Notes: generated by a model not told the origin, from the letters alone. 64,000 nt of DNA from Actinobacteria bacterium HGW-Actinobacteria-2 (GCA_002841335.1 PHEY01000001.1:372964-436963); one strand, 5' to 3'; shown: positions 28,026-36,200, counted from the first letter of the stretch. A program made the numbers and translations.

Positions 28026-28877
28026 ATGGCGATTTGTCCAGCAGGGCACCAGACCGATCAATCCGATTTCTGCGATGTATGCGGCTTACCGATCGGCGGT
28101 GCTGCTCCTGAGACCCCGGTCGCACCGGCCGCGCCGGTAGCCACCATCAGCTGCCCGAACTGCGGCACGGCGAATGTGGCCGAGGCGCTGTTCTGCGAGT
28201 CCTGCGGCTACGACTTCACCACCGGCACCATGCCCGAACCGGTCCCGGCGCCGCTGTGGCCCACGTTGACCGCGGTGCCTCCGCTCCCCGCCGAGGCGAC
28301 CGCCGCACCTGAGGCTCCGGCTCCGGCGGTCGCTGAGTCGAGCGAAGCTGCCGAACCGGCCGCCCAGCCTGTCGTCGACCAGCCCGCTGGTGACCAGCCC
28401 GCGGCGCCCGCGCCGGTGGGGTCGACCCCGGCCCCGGCCCCCGTCGTCCCAGCCCGGCCGCGGGTGGAGTGGGTGGCGGAGTTGTGGATCGATCCCGACT
28501 GGTACGCCGCGCAAGGCTCCACCGACCCGATGCCGTCGGTCGGACTGCCCGACATCGTCGGTCTGACCAAGTCGAGCAACCTGATCGGACGGGTGTCCCA
28601 CAGCAAGGGGATCTTCCCCGAGATCGACTGCGAGTTGGATTCCGGTTGTAGCCGGCGCCACGCCATGCTCACCACCGACGGCACCCGCTGGTGGGTCGAG
28701 GACCTGGGTTCGGCCAACGGCACCTTCGTCGGCCCTCCGGCCGGCCCGCTGCCGGCGATGCCGATCCCGCAAGGCCGGGTCGAGCTGACCGACGGCCAGC
28801 GGATCTACGTCGGCGCCTGGACTCGGATCGTGGTGCGGCGCGCCACACCGGACGAACAAGAAGCCTTCGGATCCTGA
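28026..28877 (+). CDS. FHA-domain protein with N-terminal zinc ribbons
   Basis: A 283-residue phosphothreonine-binding protein. Residues 1-25 (CPAGHQ, CDVCG) and about 43-63 (CPNCGT, CESCG) form two zinc ribbons like those of the kinase and phosphatase upstream. A Pro/Ala-rich linker spans about 65-145. The FHA domain has LIGRVS, CSRRHAML and LGSANGTFVGPP, so the core residues (GR, SxxH-type pair, NG) are in place. The N-terminal ETTxVFR-type phosphoacceptor of GarA/OdhI is not present, so it is not a simple GarA orthologue. One base separates it from the VWA gene. It ends the operon. Confidence 0.88.
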   Translation: MAICPAGHQTDQSDFCDVCGLPIGGAAPETPVAPAAPVATISCPNCGTANVAEALFCESCGYDFTTGTMPEPVPAPLWPTLTAVPPLPAEATAAPEAPAPAVAESSEAAEPAAQPVVDQPAGDQPAAPAPVGSTPAPAPVVPARPRVEWVAELWIDPDWYAAQGSTDPMPSVGLPDIVGLTKSSNLIGRVSHSKGIFPEIDCELDSGCSRRHAMLTTDGTRWWVEDLGSANGTFVGPPAGPLPAMPIPQGRVELTDGQRIYVGAWTRIVVRRATPDEQEAFGS

Positions 28878-28914
28878 CCGGGTCAAGTCTTGGCGCCCGC
28901 TGATGCGCCCGGTC
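28876..28914 (+). terminator. Possible hairpin terminator after the telA-pknG operon
   Basis: GACCGGG (28876-28882) pairs with CCCGGTC (28908-28914), and an inner GGCGC/GCGCC stem fits between them, giving a nested hairpin that starts within the stop codon of the FHA gene. No T-run follows, so this would be a GC-hairpin terminator at best. Confidence 0.35.
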
Positions 28915-29000
28915 GCGCTGGTGGTCACCTCGATCGCCGTGGTGACCATCGGCTGACCGGTTGCGCTGTGGGCGTACGGCCACCCGGAACGGCGTAACGG

Positions 29001-29018
29001 CGGGGTAGATTGGCCCCG
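29001..29018 (+). promoter_or_regulatory. Putative -10 box inside a short inverted repeat, upstream of the DUF3107-type gene
   Basis: TAGATT (29006-29011) fits the actinobacterial -10 pattern and would give a leader of about 17 bases with the GAAGGAGG ribosome binding site at 29023-29030. CGGGG and CCCCG flank it as a 5-bp inverted repeat. The -35 region is not recognisable. Confidence 0.4.
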
Positions 29019-29034
29019 ACCTGAAGGAGGAACG

Positions 29035-29259
29035 GTGGAGATCAAGATCGGCGTGCAGGACATCGGCCGCGAGTTGACCGTGGAGACCACAGCGACGGCT
29101 GCCGAAGTCGAGGCCGAGCTGAAGCAGGCCCTCACCGACAACGGTCTTCTCACCTTGACCGACGAAAAGGGACGCAAGGTGCTCATTCCTGCGGCGAAGA
29201 TCGCCTACATCGACCTCGGCCAGGAGAAGGCCCGCCCGGTCGGCTTCGGCTCCTTGTGA
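29035..29259 (+). CDS. Small DUF3107-type protein
   Basis: A 74-residue acidic protein that matches the DUF3107 family of actinobacteria in length and pattern (starts with IKIGVQDIGRELTVET and ends with IAYIDLGQEKARPVGFG). The family has no assigned function. The start is GTG, four bases after a strong GAAGGAGG sequence. It stands alone between the end of the kinase operon and the RNA helicase, a position next to an RhlE-like helicase that I recall as common in actinobacteria. Confidence 0.82.
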   Translation: MEIKIGVQDIGRELTVETTATAAEVEAELKQALTDNGLLTLTDEKGRKVLIPAAKIAYIDLGQEKARPVGFGSL

Positions 29260-29266
29260 CCCGCTT

Positions 29267-29282
29267 GCGCTAGACTTAGCGC
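29267..29282 (+). promoter_or_regulatory. Palindrome GCGCTA-GACT-TAGCGC with a -10-like TAGACT
   Basis: A perfect 6-bp inverted repeat starts eight bases after the DUF3107 stop. TAGACT (29271-29276) inside it fits TANNNT and would place the transcription start near 29283, giving a leader of about 93 bases for the DEAD-box helicase. Alternatively the hairpin is a weak end signal for the upstream gene. Confidence 0.35.
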
Positions 29283-29302
29283 GCTCCTCACAAAGAGAGA
29301 GC

Positions 29303-29333
29303 CTGCCTGGAGCGGCCTCGTTGCCGCCGGCAG
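29303..29333 (+). promoter_or_regulatory. Structured 5' leader of the DEAD-box helicase gene
   Basis: CTGCC (29303-29307) pairs with GGCAG (29329-29333), and GCGGC (29312-29316) pairs with GCCGC (29323-29327), forming a nested stem-loop in the putative leader, 43 bases before the start codon. RNA helicase genes are often autoregulated through such leaders; that role here is only an inference. Confidence 0.3.
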
Positions 29334-29375
29334 CCCGTTCTGTGCCTCGCGCGCAGATGAAGATGAGGCAAGACC

Positions 29376-30926
29376 CTGACCGAGCACGCTCTCGAAGCCG
29401 CGCCTGCGGCTGTTGCCCAACAAAGCTTCGCCGACCTCGGCGTTATCGACGAGATCACCGAAGCCCTTTTGCTGAAGGGCATCGAACACCCTTTCCCCAT
29501 TCAAGCCCTGGCCATCCCGATCGCCATCAACGGCACCGACATGATCGGCCAGGCGCGCACCGGCACCGGTAAGACCTTCGCCTTCGGCATCAGCCTGTTG
29601 CAGCGGATCACCGTGCCGACCGATCCCGGCTACGAGGACCTCGAACACCCCGGCCTCCCGCAGGCCCTGGTGATGTGCCCGACGCGCGAACTCGCGCTGC
29701 AGGTCACCGGTGACCTCGAGGTCGCCGCAGCCGTCCGCAAGGCTCGGATCCTCACCGTCTACGGCGGCGTGGGCTACGACGGCCAGCTGGAGGCGTTGAC
29801 CGCCGGCGTGGACGTGGTCGTCGGCACCCCGGGTCGACTGCTCGACCTGGTGAATCGCCGTTCGCTGAACCTGTCCTCGGTCCGCGTGCTGGTGCTCGAC
29901 GAGGCCGACGAGATGCTCGACCTGGGCTTCCTGCCCGATGTCGAGCGGCTGATCTCCAAGACGCCGAAGTCGCGCCAGACCCTGCTGTTCTCGGCCACCA
30001 TGCCGGCCGCGGTGATGGCCCTGGCGCGGATGCATCTGAATCAGCCGGTGAATGTCCGGGCTGAGACCGAGAATGCTCAACTGACCGTCCCGGCCACCAC
30101 CCAGTTCATCTACCAGGCCCACGACCTGGACAAGCCCGAGATCATCGGCAAGCTGCTGCAGTCGCCCGATTGCACCCGGACGATGATCTTCACCCGCACC
30201 AAGCGGGCAGCCCAGCGTCTGGCCGACGAGCTGGTGGACCGCGGCTTCTCGGCCACCTCCATTCACGGCGACCTGAATCAGGCCGCCCGCGAGAAGGCGC
30301 TGAAGAAGTTCCGCGATGGCAAGGTCAACACCCTGGTGGCCACCGACGTGGCCGCCCGCGGTATCGACATCACCGATGTCAGCCACGTGGTCAACTACGA
30401 GTGCCCTGATTCGGAGATGACCTACGTCCACCGCATCGGACGTACCGGTCGGGCCGGCGCCAAGGGCATCGCGGTGACCCTGGTCGACTGGGCTGATCTG
30501 ACCCGCTGGAAGGTCATCAACAAGACCCTGAATCTCGACTTCCCGGAACCGCCGGAGTCCTACTCCACCTCTCCGGAGTTGATGGCCGACCTCGGCATCC
30601 CCGAAGGCACCAAGGGTCGCCTCAAGGCGCCTGAGCCCAAGGAACCCCGCGAACGGACTTCCGATCGTGGCTCGAAGGGCCACCACCACGGACACGACAA
30701 GGAGCGCACCGAGCGTCCGGCACGCGACCGTTCGCGTCGTCGCCTCCGCAACGGCGTTCCGATCACTGATGAGAGCGTCGTCGAGGCCAGTGCCCCGGTG
30801 TCCGACCCGGTCGCCGAAGGCGATGGGGCCGAGCGTCCTGCGCGTCGGCGTCGCCGTCGTCGCGGTGGCTCCGGCAACGGCGGCGCAGCGGGCGGCAGCG
30901 TCGAGAGCACCAGCTCCGAGAACTGA
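29376..30926 (+). CDS. DEAD-box ATP-dependent RNA helicase with a probable CTG start
   Basis: An RNA helicase of the RhlE/CsdA type, 516 residues. Seen are the Q motif region SFADLGVIDEITEALLLKGI, with HPFPIQ, Walker A ARTGTGKT, PTRELALQV, GTPGRLLDL, the DEAD box VLDEADEMLDLGF, SATMP, and the C-terminal motifs TDVAARGIDI and HRIGRTGRAG. The tail is basic and Arg-rich (RRRRRRRGGSGNGG-type) and probably binds RNA. No ATG or GTG lies in frame between the upstream TGA and the Q motif. A CTG at 29376, seven bases after GAGG, gives a normal N-terminus (MTEHALEAAP). A TTG at 29469 would remove most of the Q motif. Confidence 0.9.
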   Translation: MTEHALEAAPAAVAQQSFADLGVIDEITEALLLKGIEHPFPIQALAIPIAINGTDMIGQARTGTGKTFAFGISLLQRITVPTDPGYEDLEHPGLPQALVMCPTRELALQVTGDLEVAAAVRKARILTVYGGVGYDGQLEALTAGVDVVVGTPGRLLDLVNRRSLNLSSVRVLVLDEADEMLDLGFLPDVERLISKTPKSRQTLLFSATMPAAVMALARMHLNQPVNVRAETENAQLTVPATTQFIYQAHDLDKPEIIGKLLQSPDCTRTMIFTRTKRAAQRLADELVDRGFSATSIHGDLNQAAREKALKKFRDGKVNTLVATDVAARGIDITDVSHVVNYECPDSEMTYVHRIGRTGRAGAKGIAVTLVDWADLTRWKVINKTLNLDFPEPPESYSTSPELMADLGIPEGTKGRLKAPEPKEPRERTSDRGSKGHHHGHDKERTERPARDRSRRRLRNGVPITDESVVEASAPVSDPVAEGDGAERPARRRRRRRGGSGNGGAAGGSVESTSSEN

Positions 30927-30935
30927 GTCTCAACG

Positions 30936-30967
30936 CGACGGGCGCCGGGAGATCTCGGCGCCCGTCG
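30936..30967. terminator. Strong bidirectional hairpin terminator
   Basis: A 12-bp perfect inverted repeat, CGACGGGCGCCG (30936-30947) and CGGCGCCCGTCG (30956-30967), lies between the convergent helicase and trpS transcripts. No T-run follows on either side. Its size and place, ten bases after the helicase stop, make a terminator for both directions likely. Confidence 0.65.
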
Positions 30968-30993
30968 ATCAGCGGCTGACAGCCGGGGCGGGG

Positions 30994-31089
30994 TTACCGC
31001 CGTCCGGCCGGGTCTTCCGGTTCAGCCACGATGATCCTCACCGCCTCGGTCGCCCCCAGGCGACCGAGCACCGGAATCGCTGCGATCAA
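30994..31089 (-). CDS. Possible 31-residue small protein coupled to trpS
   Basis: A TTG at 31087-31089 overlaps the trpS TGA (TTGA) and opens a 31-codon frame that ends in TAA shortly before the bidirectional terminator. The predicted peptide begins with a hydrophobic IAAIPVLGRLG part and ends in VAEPEDPAGRR. It has no independent ribosome binding site, so translation would rely on coupling to trpS. I do not recognise it, and it may be chance. Confidence 0.25.
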   Translation of the reverse strand: MIAAIPVLGRLGATEAVRIIVAEPEDPAGRR

Positions 31090-32213
31090 TAGACCATGTT
31101 CATGGCTTGGCGCACCTCGGCCAAGGTCGCATCGCCGACCTCGTTGGCGTGGGCGTTGCCGGCTCGCAGCACCTCAAGCAGATAGCCCGGGTCGGCGGCC
31201 AACGCCACCCGGCGGGCGCGGATCGGTGCAAAGAACTCATTGACCGCCTCGGTCACCACGGCCTTCAAGGTGCCACCACCACCGTCACCGATGCGCTCTG
31301 CGATCGCCACCGGGTCCTCGCCGGTGCACAGGGAGGCCAACATCAGCAGGTTGGACACTTCCGGTCGGGTGGCCGGATCGTAGGTGATGTGCCGATCGGA
31401 GTCGGTCACCGCCTTCTTGATCAGCTTCGCCGTGGTGTCGGCGTCCATGCCGATCTCGATCACATTGCCCTTGGACTTGCTCATCTTGGTGCCGTCCAGC
31501 CCCAACACCGTGGACGCCTTGCTGAGCAGCGCCTCGGCCTGCGGGAAGATCGGACGGCTCGGATCGACCCGGCCATAGCGCTCGTCGAAGCGGCGGGCCA
31601 CCACGCGGGTCTGCTCCAGGTGGGGCAACTGATCCTTGCCCACCGGCACCAGATTCGCCTTGCAGAACAGGATGTCGGCGGCCTGGTGCACCGGATAGGT
31701 GAGTAGCAGCCCCGACATCGGACGATCGCCGGTGGCTTCCAGTTCGGCCTTCACCGTCGGGTTGCGACGCAGTTCGGCGTCGGTGACCAGCGACAGGAAC
31801 GGCAGCAGCAACTGGTTCAGCGCCGGCACCGCGGAGTGGGCGTAGATGGTGGTGCGGCTCGGGTCCAGGCCGATGGCGAGGTAGTCGGCCATCATGCTCA
31901 GCACCCGCTCGGGGATCGGTCCGGTGCCGTCACGGTCGGTGATCACCTGGTAGTCGGCGACCAGGATGAACGTCTCCACGCCGGCGTCCTGGATGCGCAC
32001 CCGGTTGGCCAGCGAGCCGAAATAGTGGCCGATGTGCAGGTTGCCGGTCGGACGGTCGCCGGTCATCACCCGGAAGCCCGAGGGGTCCTTGGCAATCTGG
32101 GCCTCGATTTCGACGCTGCGAGCCTCGGTGCGGCGCAGTGACGCCTCCGACGTCGACTGGGCGAGGTCGTCGCCGGAATCGTCGCTCGCCGCGGGACGTG
32201 GCTGTTCGGACAT
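31086..32213 (-). CDS. trpS: Tryptophan--tRNA ligase (TrpS)
   Basis: Class I aminoacyl-tRNA synthetase that charges tRNA-Trp. The 375-residue protein has the HIGH-type motif in TGNLHIGHYFGS (about 57-68) and KMSKSKGN near 242-249, both required for ATP use. Compared with bacterial TrpS it carries about 45 extra N-terminal residues that are acidic and probably unstructured (DDSGDDLAQ). The ATG follows GAGGAG by about six bases. Upstream lies a full transcription attenuator with a leader peptide containing two adjacent Trp codons, so expression should rise when charged tRNA-Trp is scarce. Downstream is a strong bidirectional terminator. Confidence 0.95.
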   Translation of the reverse strand: MSEQPRPAASDDSGDDLAQSTSEASLRRTEARSVEIEAQIAKDPSGFRVMTGDRPTGNLHIGHYFGSLANRVRIQDAGVETFILVADYQVITDRDGTGPIPERVLSMMADYLAIGLDPSRTTIYAHSAVPALNQLLLPFLSLVTDAELRRNPTVKAELEATGDRPMSGLLLTYPVHQAADILFCKANLVPVGKDQLPHLEQTRVVARRFDERYGRVDPSRPIFPQAEALLSKASTVLGLDGTKMSKSKGNVIEIGMDADTTAKLIKKAVTDSDRHITYDPATRPEVSNLLMLASLCTGEDPVAIAERIGDGGGGTLKAVVTEAVNEFFAPIRARRVALAADPGYLLEVLRAGNAHANEVGDATLAEVRQAMNMVY

Positions 32214-32250
32214 CAGTTCTCCTCAGATCGTGGCGCCCGGATCAGACATG

Positions 32251-32315
32251 CAAAACGGCCGCCGGATTCGGACGGCCGTAGGCATGGGTCATAGCGTCGG
32301 CCGTGATTACGACCG
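32251..32315 (-). terminator. Tryptophan attenuator of trpS (alternative hairpins and terminator)
   Basis: Reading the minus strand, four segments can pair in alternative ways. Segment 1 CGGTCGT (32315-32309) pairs with segment 2 ACGGCCG (32304-32298) across loop AATC with one G-U pair. Segment 2 can instead pair with CGGCCGT of segment 3 (32278-32272). Segment 3 ACGGCCG (32279-32273) can pair with segment 4 CGGCCGT (32261-32255), extended by an inner CCG/CGG and followed by TTTT, a rho-independent terminator. A ribosome stalled at the two Trp codons would cover segment 1 and so favour the 2-3 antiterminator. This is classical trp-type attenuation logic. Confidence 0.85.
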
Positions 32316-32339
32316 CCACCAGCAGACCCGGTTTTGCAC
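32307..32339 (-). CDS. trpS leader peptide with two adjacent Trp codons
   Basis: A ten-residue peptide, GTG start and TAA stop, with sequence MQNRVCWWRS. TGG-TGG lies at 32321-32316, directly before attenuator segment 1, whose bases are the codons after the Trp pair and the first base of the stop codon. There is no ribosome binding site; the GTG lies exactly six bases after a TAGATT -10 box, so the mRNA is predicted to begin with the start codon. Position, Trp content and link to the downstream hairpins all support a real leader peptide. Confidence 0.82.
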   Translation of the reverse strand: MQNRVCWWRS

Positions 32340-32345
32340 GCGATA

Positions 32346-32351
32346 AATCTA
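32346..32351 (-). promoter_or_regulatory. -10 box TAGATT of the trpS attenuator transcript
   Basis: TAGATT on the minus strand matches TANNNT at positions -12 to -7 relative to the leader-peptide GTG, which would be base +1 of a leaderless mRNA. The first three bases are also the TAG stop codon of the upstream PHP gene, so trpS can be transcribed from its own promoter behind the GDH-PHP unit. No -35 consensus is visible. Confidence 0.6.
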
Positions 32352-33200
32352 CAGCACTCCGCCGCGCGCCTGGACGCGCCGCTCCAGTTCGGCCAAAGCC
32401 TCCGGCGCAGTGGTGTTGCAGCCCAGCGGGTGATCGATCTTGCCCACGCCGTGGTAGTCGGAGGATCCGGTCACCACCGCACCGGTGAAAGCCGCCAGCG
32501 CGCGCAGTTCGTCCCGCGTGGCCGGATCGTGGTCCTGGTGGTCGATTTCGAACCCGTCCAGCTGTCGGGAGGCCACCAGTGCCCCCAGGTAGCGCGGCGG
32601 CAGGCTGTCGCGACTGATTCGTCCCCACGGGTGGGCGATCACGGCCGCACCCCCGGCGGCACGCACCAGGTCAAGGCCGTGCTCCAGCGGCGTGGAGTAG
32701 CGCGACACGTAAATTGGCTTGCCATCGGCGAGCCACTTGTCGAAGGCCTCGCGTCGGTCGGTCACGTAGCCCAGTTCGACCATGGCGTCGGCGAAGTGCG
32801 GACGGCCCACCGACGGGCTGTCGCCGACGTGCCGGGCGAGCACGTCTTCGGGAATCGGCATGCCGTGCTCGGCCAGCCGAGCCAGCATGGTCGGTACCCG
32901 CTCGCTGCGTCCGGCCCGGTTTCGGGCCAGCTCGGCAGCCAATGCCGCATCATCGAGACGGCAGCCGTAGGCCAGCAGGTGGACCGAGTTGCCCCGCACC
33001 TGGCAGGAAACCTCGATCCCTCGGAGCACCCGGACGCCGGCGGCCTCGCCGGCTGCCAGTGCAGCGTCCCAGCCGTCGGTGGCATCGTGATCGCACAGTC
33101 CGATCACGTCCACGCCCGCCGCGGCCGCCTCGGCCACGAGCTGGGCAGGGGAATCTGTACCGTCCGACACCGTGGTGTGGACGTGCAGGTCGATCTTCAT
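32349..33200 (-). CDS. PHP-domain phosphoesterase
   Basis: A 283-residue metal-dependent phosphoesterase of the PHP family. Metal ligand motifs are HVHT at the N-terminus (MKIDLHVHTTVSDGT), GLCDHDATDGW near 36, a RGIEVSC segment, AVIAHPWG near 190 and SSDYHG near 250. This size and motif set fit the group that includes nucleoside 3',5'-bisphosphate phosphatase / RNase AM (YciV-type). The ATG of MKIDLHVH overlaps the GDH stop by four bases, so the protein is probably translated from the GDH message. The substrate cannot be read from sequence. Confidence 0.85.
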   Translation of the reverse strand: MKIDLHVHTTVSDGTDSPAQLVAEAAAAGVDVIGLCDHDATDGWDAALAAGEAAGVRVLRGIEVSCQVRGNSVHLLAYGCRLDDAALAAELARNRAGRSERVPTMLARLAEHGMPIPEDVLARHVGDSPSVGRPHFADAMVELGYVTDRREAFDKWLADGKPIYVSRYSTPLEHGLDLVRAAGGAAVIAHPWGRISRDSLPPRYLGALVASRQLDGFEIDHQDHDPATRDELRALAAFTGAVVTGSSDYHGVGKIDHPLGCNTTAPEALAELERRVQARGGVL

Positions 33201-36200
33201 TCGCTCAGCATCGCTCTCAGTTGGCTCAGCCCGACGTTCATCTTTGCCACGTCGGGGGTGCCGTCGCATACCTGGCGAATCGTCGACACCCTGGCCGCCA
33301 TGGAAGGGTGCGTCGACACCCAAGACGCCACGACCGTCCCCGCCATGGCGTGCGTATCAGCACTGGCGAGTACCTTAGCGGTCAATTCGGTGTGTGCCGA
33401 GAGCAGTTCGTCTCGCAACGCCGCCCGGGCCATCGCATCCCAGCGCACTTGGCGCGGCAGGCCGTCGACTCCGCCGAACAGCAGATCCAGCCCCAGGGCG
33501 TCGCCCAGACGGTAATGAACCTCGGCCACTCGGACCACCGGCTGCTTCAGCCGGTGTGCCACTTCGACCACGCTGAGCAGCGTATGGGCTTGTCCAGACG
33601 TACTCAGGTTCTCGGCGAGTTCCAGCGGGACGCCTGCGTCGATCCAACCGCGGGCGTGCGCGACCCGAGCATGGGCATCAGCACCGCCCAGCAGACTGGC
33701 CAACAACGGACGCAGTTCAGCCACATCCGGGGCGTACTCGGCCACCGCTGCGGCCACATCCAACGGCGCCTGCTCGTGGTGCAGCAGCCAGCGAGTGCCC
33801 CGCTCGACCATCCGCAGCAGTGCCACCCGCAGCTCGGTGGCCAGTTCGGCCGACAGCTCGCTGCGACGCAGCCGCACCTCGTCCAGACCGACGTTGAAGA
33901 TGGCCCGGGAGGCCAGCTGGGCGCGAATGATGTCGGCCACTCCCGCACCGGTCTCGCTGGAGAGCCGGTGGTAGGCGGTGATGCCTTGGGAGTTCACGAA
34001 GCGGTTGACCGCCACCGTGGTGATGATCTCCCGGCCCAGTCGGTGACCCGGGATGATGTCGGCGAACTTCTCCCGCAACGGTTCAGGGAAGTACTGCATG
34101 AGCCGGTCGGCCAGGTAGGGATCCTCGGGCAGGTCGGTGGCCAGCACCCACTGCTTGAGGGCGATCTTGGTGTAGGCCAGCAGCGTCGACAGCTCCGGAC
34201 GGGTCAGCATGGCGCCGCTGGCGATCCTGGCCACCATTTCCTCGCTGCTGGGCAGGTACTCCAGTCGACGGTCGAGAATGCCGGCACTGACCAGGGTGCT
34301 CATCCACGACTCCAACTGCCCCATCAGCCGCTCGGAGCGCAGCTCGGAGTTCGACAGAGCCAGGTTCTGGTCCAGATTGTGCGCCAACACCAGCTGGGCC
34401 ACTTCGTCGGTCATCGAGGCCAGCAGCTCGTCCCGCTCGGGCACGGTGAGCTGACCGGAGGCGACTGGCCCGCTGAGCAGGATCTTGATGTTCACCTCGT
34501 GGTCGGAGGTGTCCACCCCGGCGGAGTTGTCGATGAAGTCGGTGTTGATCCGGCCGCCGGTGCGGGCGTACTCCACCCGTCCCAGCTGGGTGCAGCCCAG
34601 GTTGCCGCCCTCGGCCACGCACCGGGCGCGCAACCGACCGCCGTCCACCCGGACGGCGTCGTTGGCCTTGTCGCCGACCATCGCATGGGTTTCGGTGACC
34701 GCCTTCACGTAGGTGCCGACAGCGCCGTTGAAGACCAGGTCGACCGGCGCGGTCAGGATCGCCGAGATCAGCTCGTTGGGCCGCAGGCTGGTCACCGCGT
34801 CGGCCAGCCCGAGGGCGGCGCGCACCTCGGCCGAGATCGGAATCGACTTGGCGTCCCGGCTGTAAACCCCACCACCGGCCGAGATCGGCTGGTAGTCGGC
34901 CCAGGTGGACCCTGGCAGGGCGAACAGCCGCTGCCGCTCGGCGTACGACAAGGCCGCGTCCGGATCGGGGTCGAGGAAGATGTGCAGGTGGTTGAACGCC
35001 GCCACCAGCTTGATCTTGTCCGAGCAGAGCATCCCGTTGCCGAAGACGTCGCCGGCCATGTCGCCGATGCCCACACAGGTGAACTCGTCGACGGCCGGGT
35101 CGAGACCCATCTCGGCGAAGTGTCGCTTCACCGACTCCCAGGCGCCGCGGGCGGTGATGCCCATGGCCTTGTGGTCGTAGCCGGACGAGCCGCCTGAGGC
35201 GAAGGCGTCACCGAGCCAGTAGCCGCGTTTCACCGAGATCTCGTTGGCCAGATCGGAGAAGGTCGCGGTGCCCTTGTCGGCGGCCACCACCAGATACGGA
35301 TCGTCGCCGTCGTAGCGCAGCACGTCGGCCGGAGGCACCACGGCACCGTCCACGATGTTGTCGGTCACGCTCAGCAGAGCGTCGACGAACAGCTTGTAGC
35401 AGGCCACCCCTTCGGCTTGGCGCGCGGCGCGATCCATCGAGCCCGACAGGCGCAGCGGCACGAAGCCGCCCTTGGCGCCGACAGGAACGATCACCGTGTT
35501 CTTCACCATCTGCGCCTTGACCAGGCCCAACACCTCGGTGCGGAAGTCCTCCAGACGGTCCGACCAACGCAGACCACCGCGCGCCACCGCGCCGAAGCGC
35601 AGATGGACGCCCAGTACCCGCGGGGAGTAGGTGAAGATCTCGAACGCCGGCCGTGGCTGAGGCAACAACTCCAGCTCCGCCGGACGCAGCTTGATCGCCA
35701 GCACCGGGTTGCCAGTGAACGCGTTGGTGCGAACGCAGGCCTTGATCACCGCTCCCATGGCCCGCAGGATGCGGTCCTGGTCGAGGCTGGCCACCGCATC
35801 GAGGTGGCCGTCCAGTCGGGCGAAGACCGCCTCCAGGGCGGCCGCCCGCTCCTGCTCGTCACTGAACGCGGCCGGATCGAACTTGGTCTCGAACGCGGCC
35901 ACCAGCTCCGCCGCAATATGGGGGTTGGCGTTCACCGCCGCCGACATGTACGTCTGGCTGAACGGCACACCGGCCTGCTGCAAGTAGCGCAGGATCGTAC
36001 GCAGATAGGTGACCTGCTGCCAGGTCAGTCCCGCGGGCACCACCAGCTTGTTCAACTGGCCGGGCTCGCAGCGTCGGTTCCAAGAGGCGTCGAAGGCGTC
36101 AGCGAAGCGCTGTCGCGCCTCGGCGTCCCAGGTGGCGCCGGCCGGCAGCCGCAGGCCGAAGTCGTAGACCTGGACGCGCTGTCCGCGCAACTCCCAGATG

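Noticed and set aside
28338-28361. Sequence GTCGCTGAGTCGAGCGAAGC in the FHA linker, similar to half of a REP-like palindrome
   Set aside because: Only one arm is present and no partner follows. The Pro/Ala/Glu-rich linker explains the bases.
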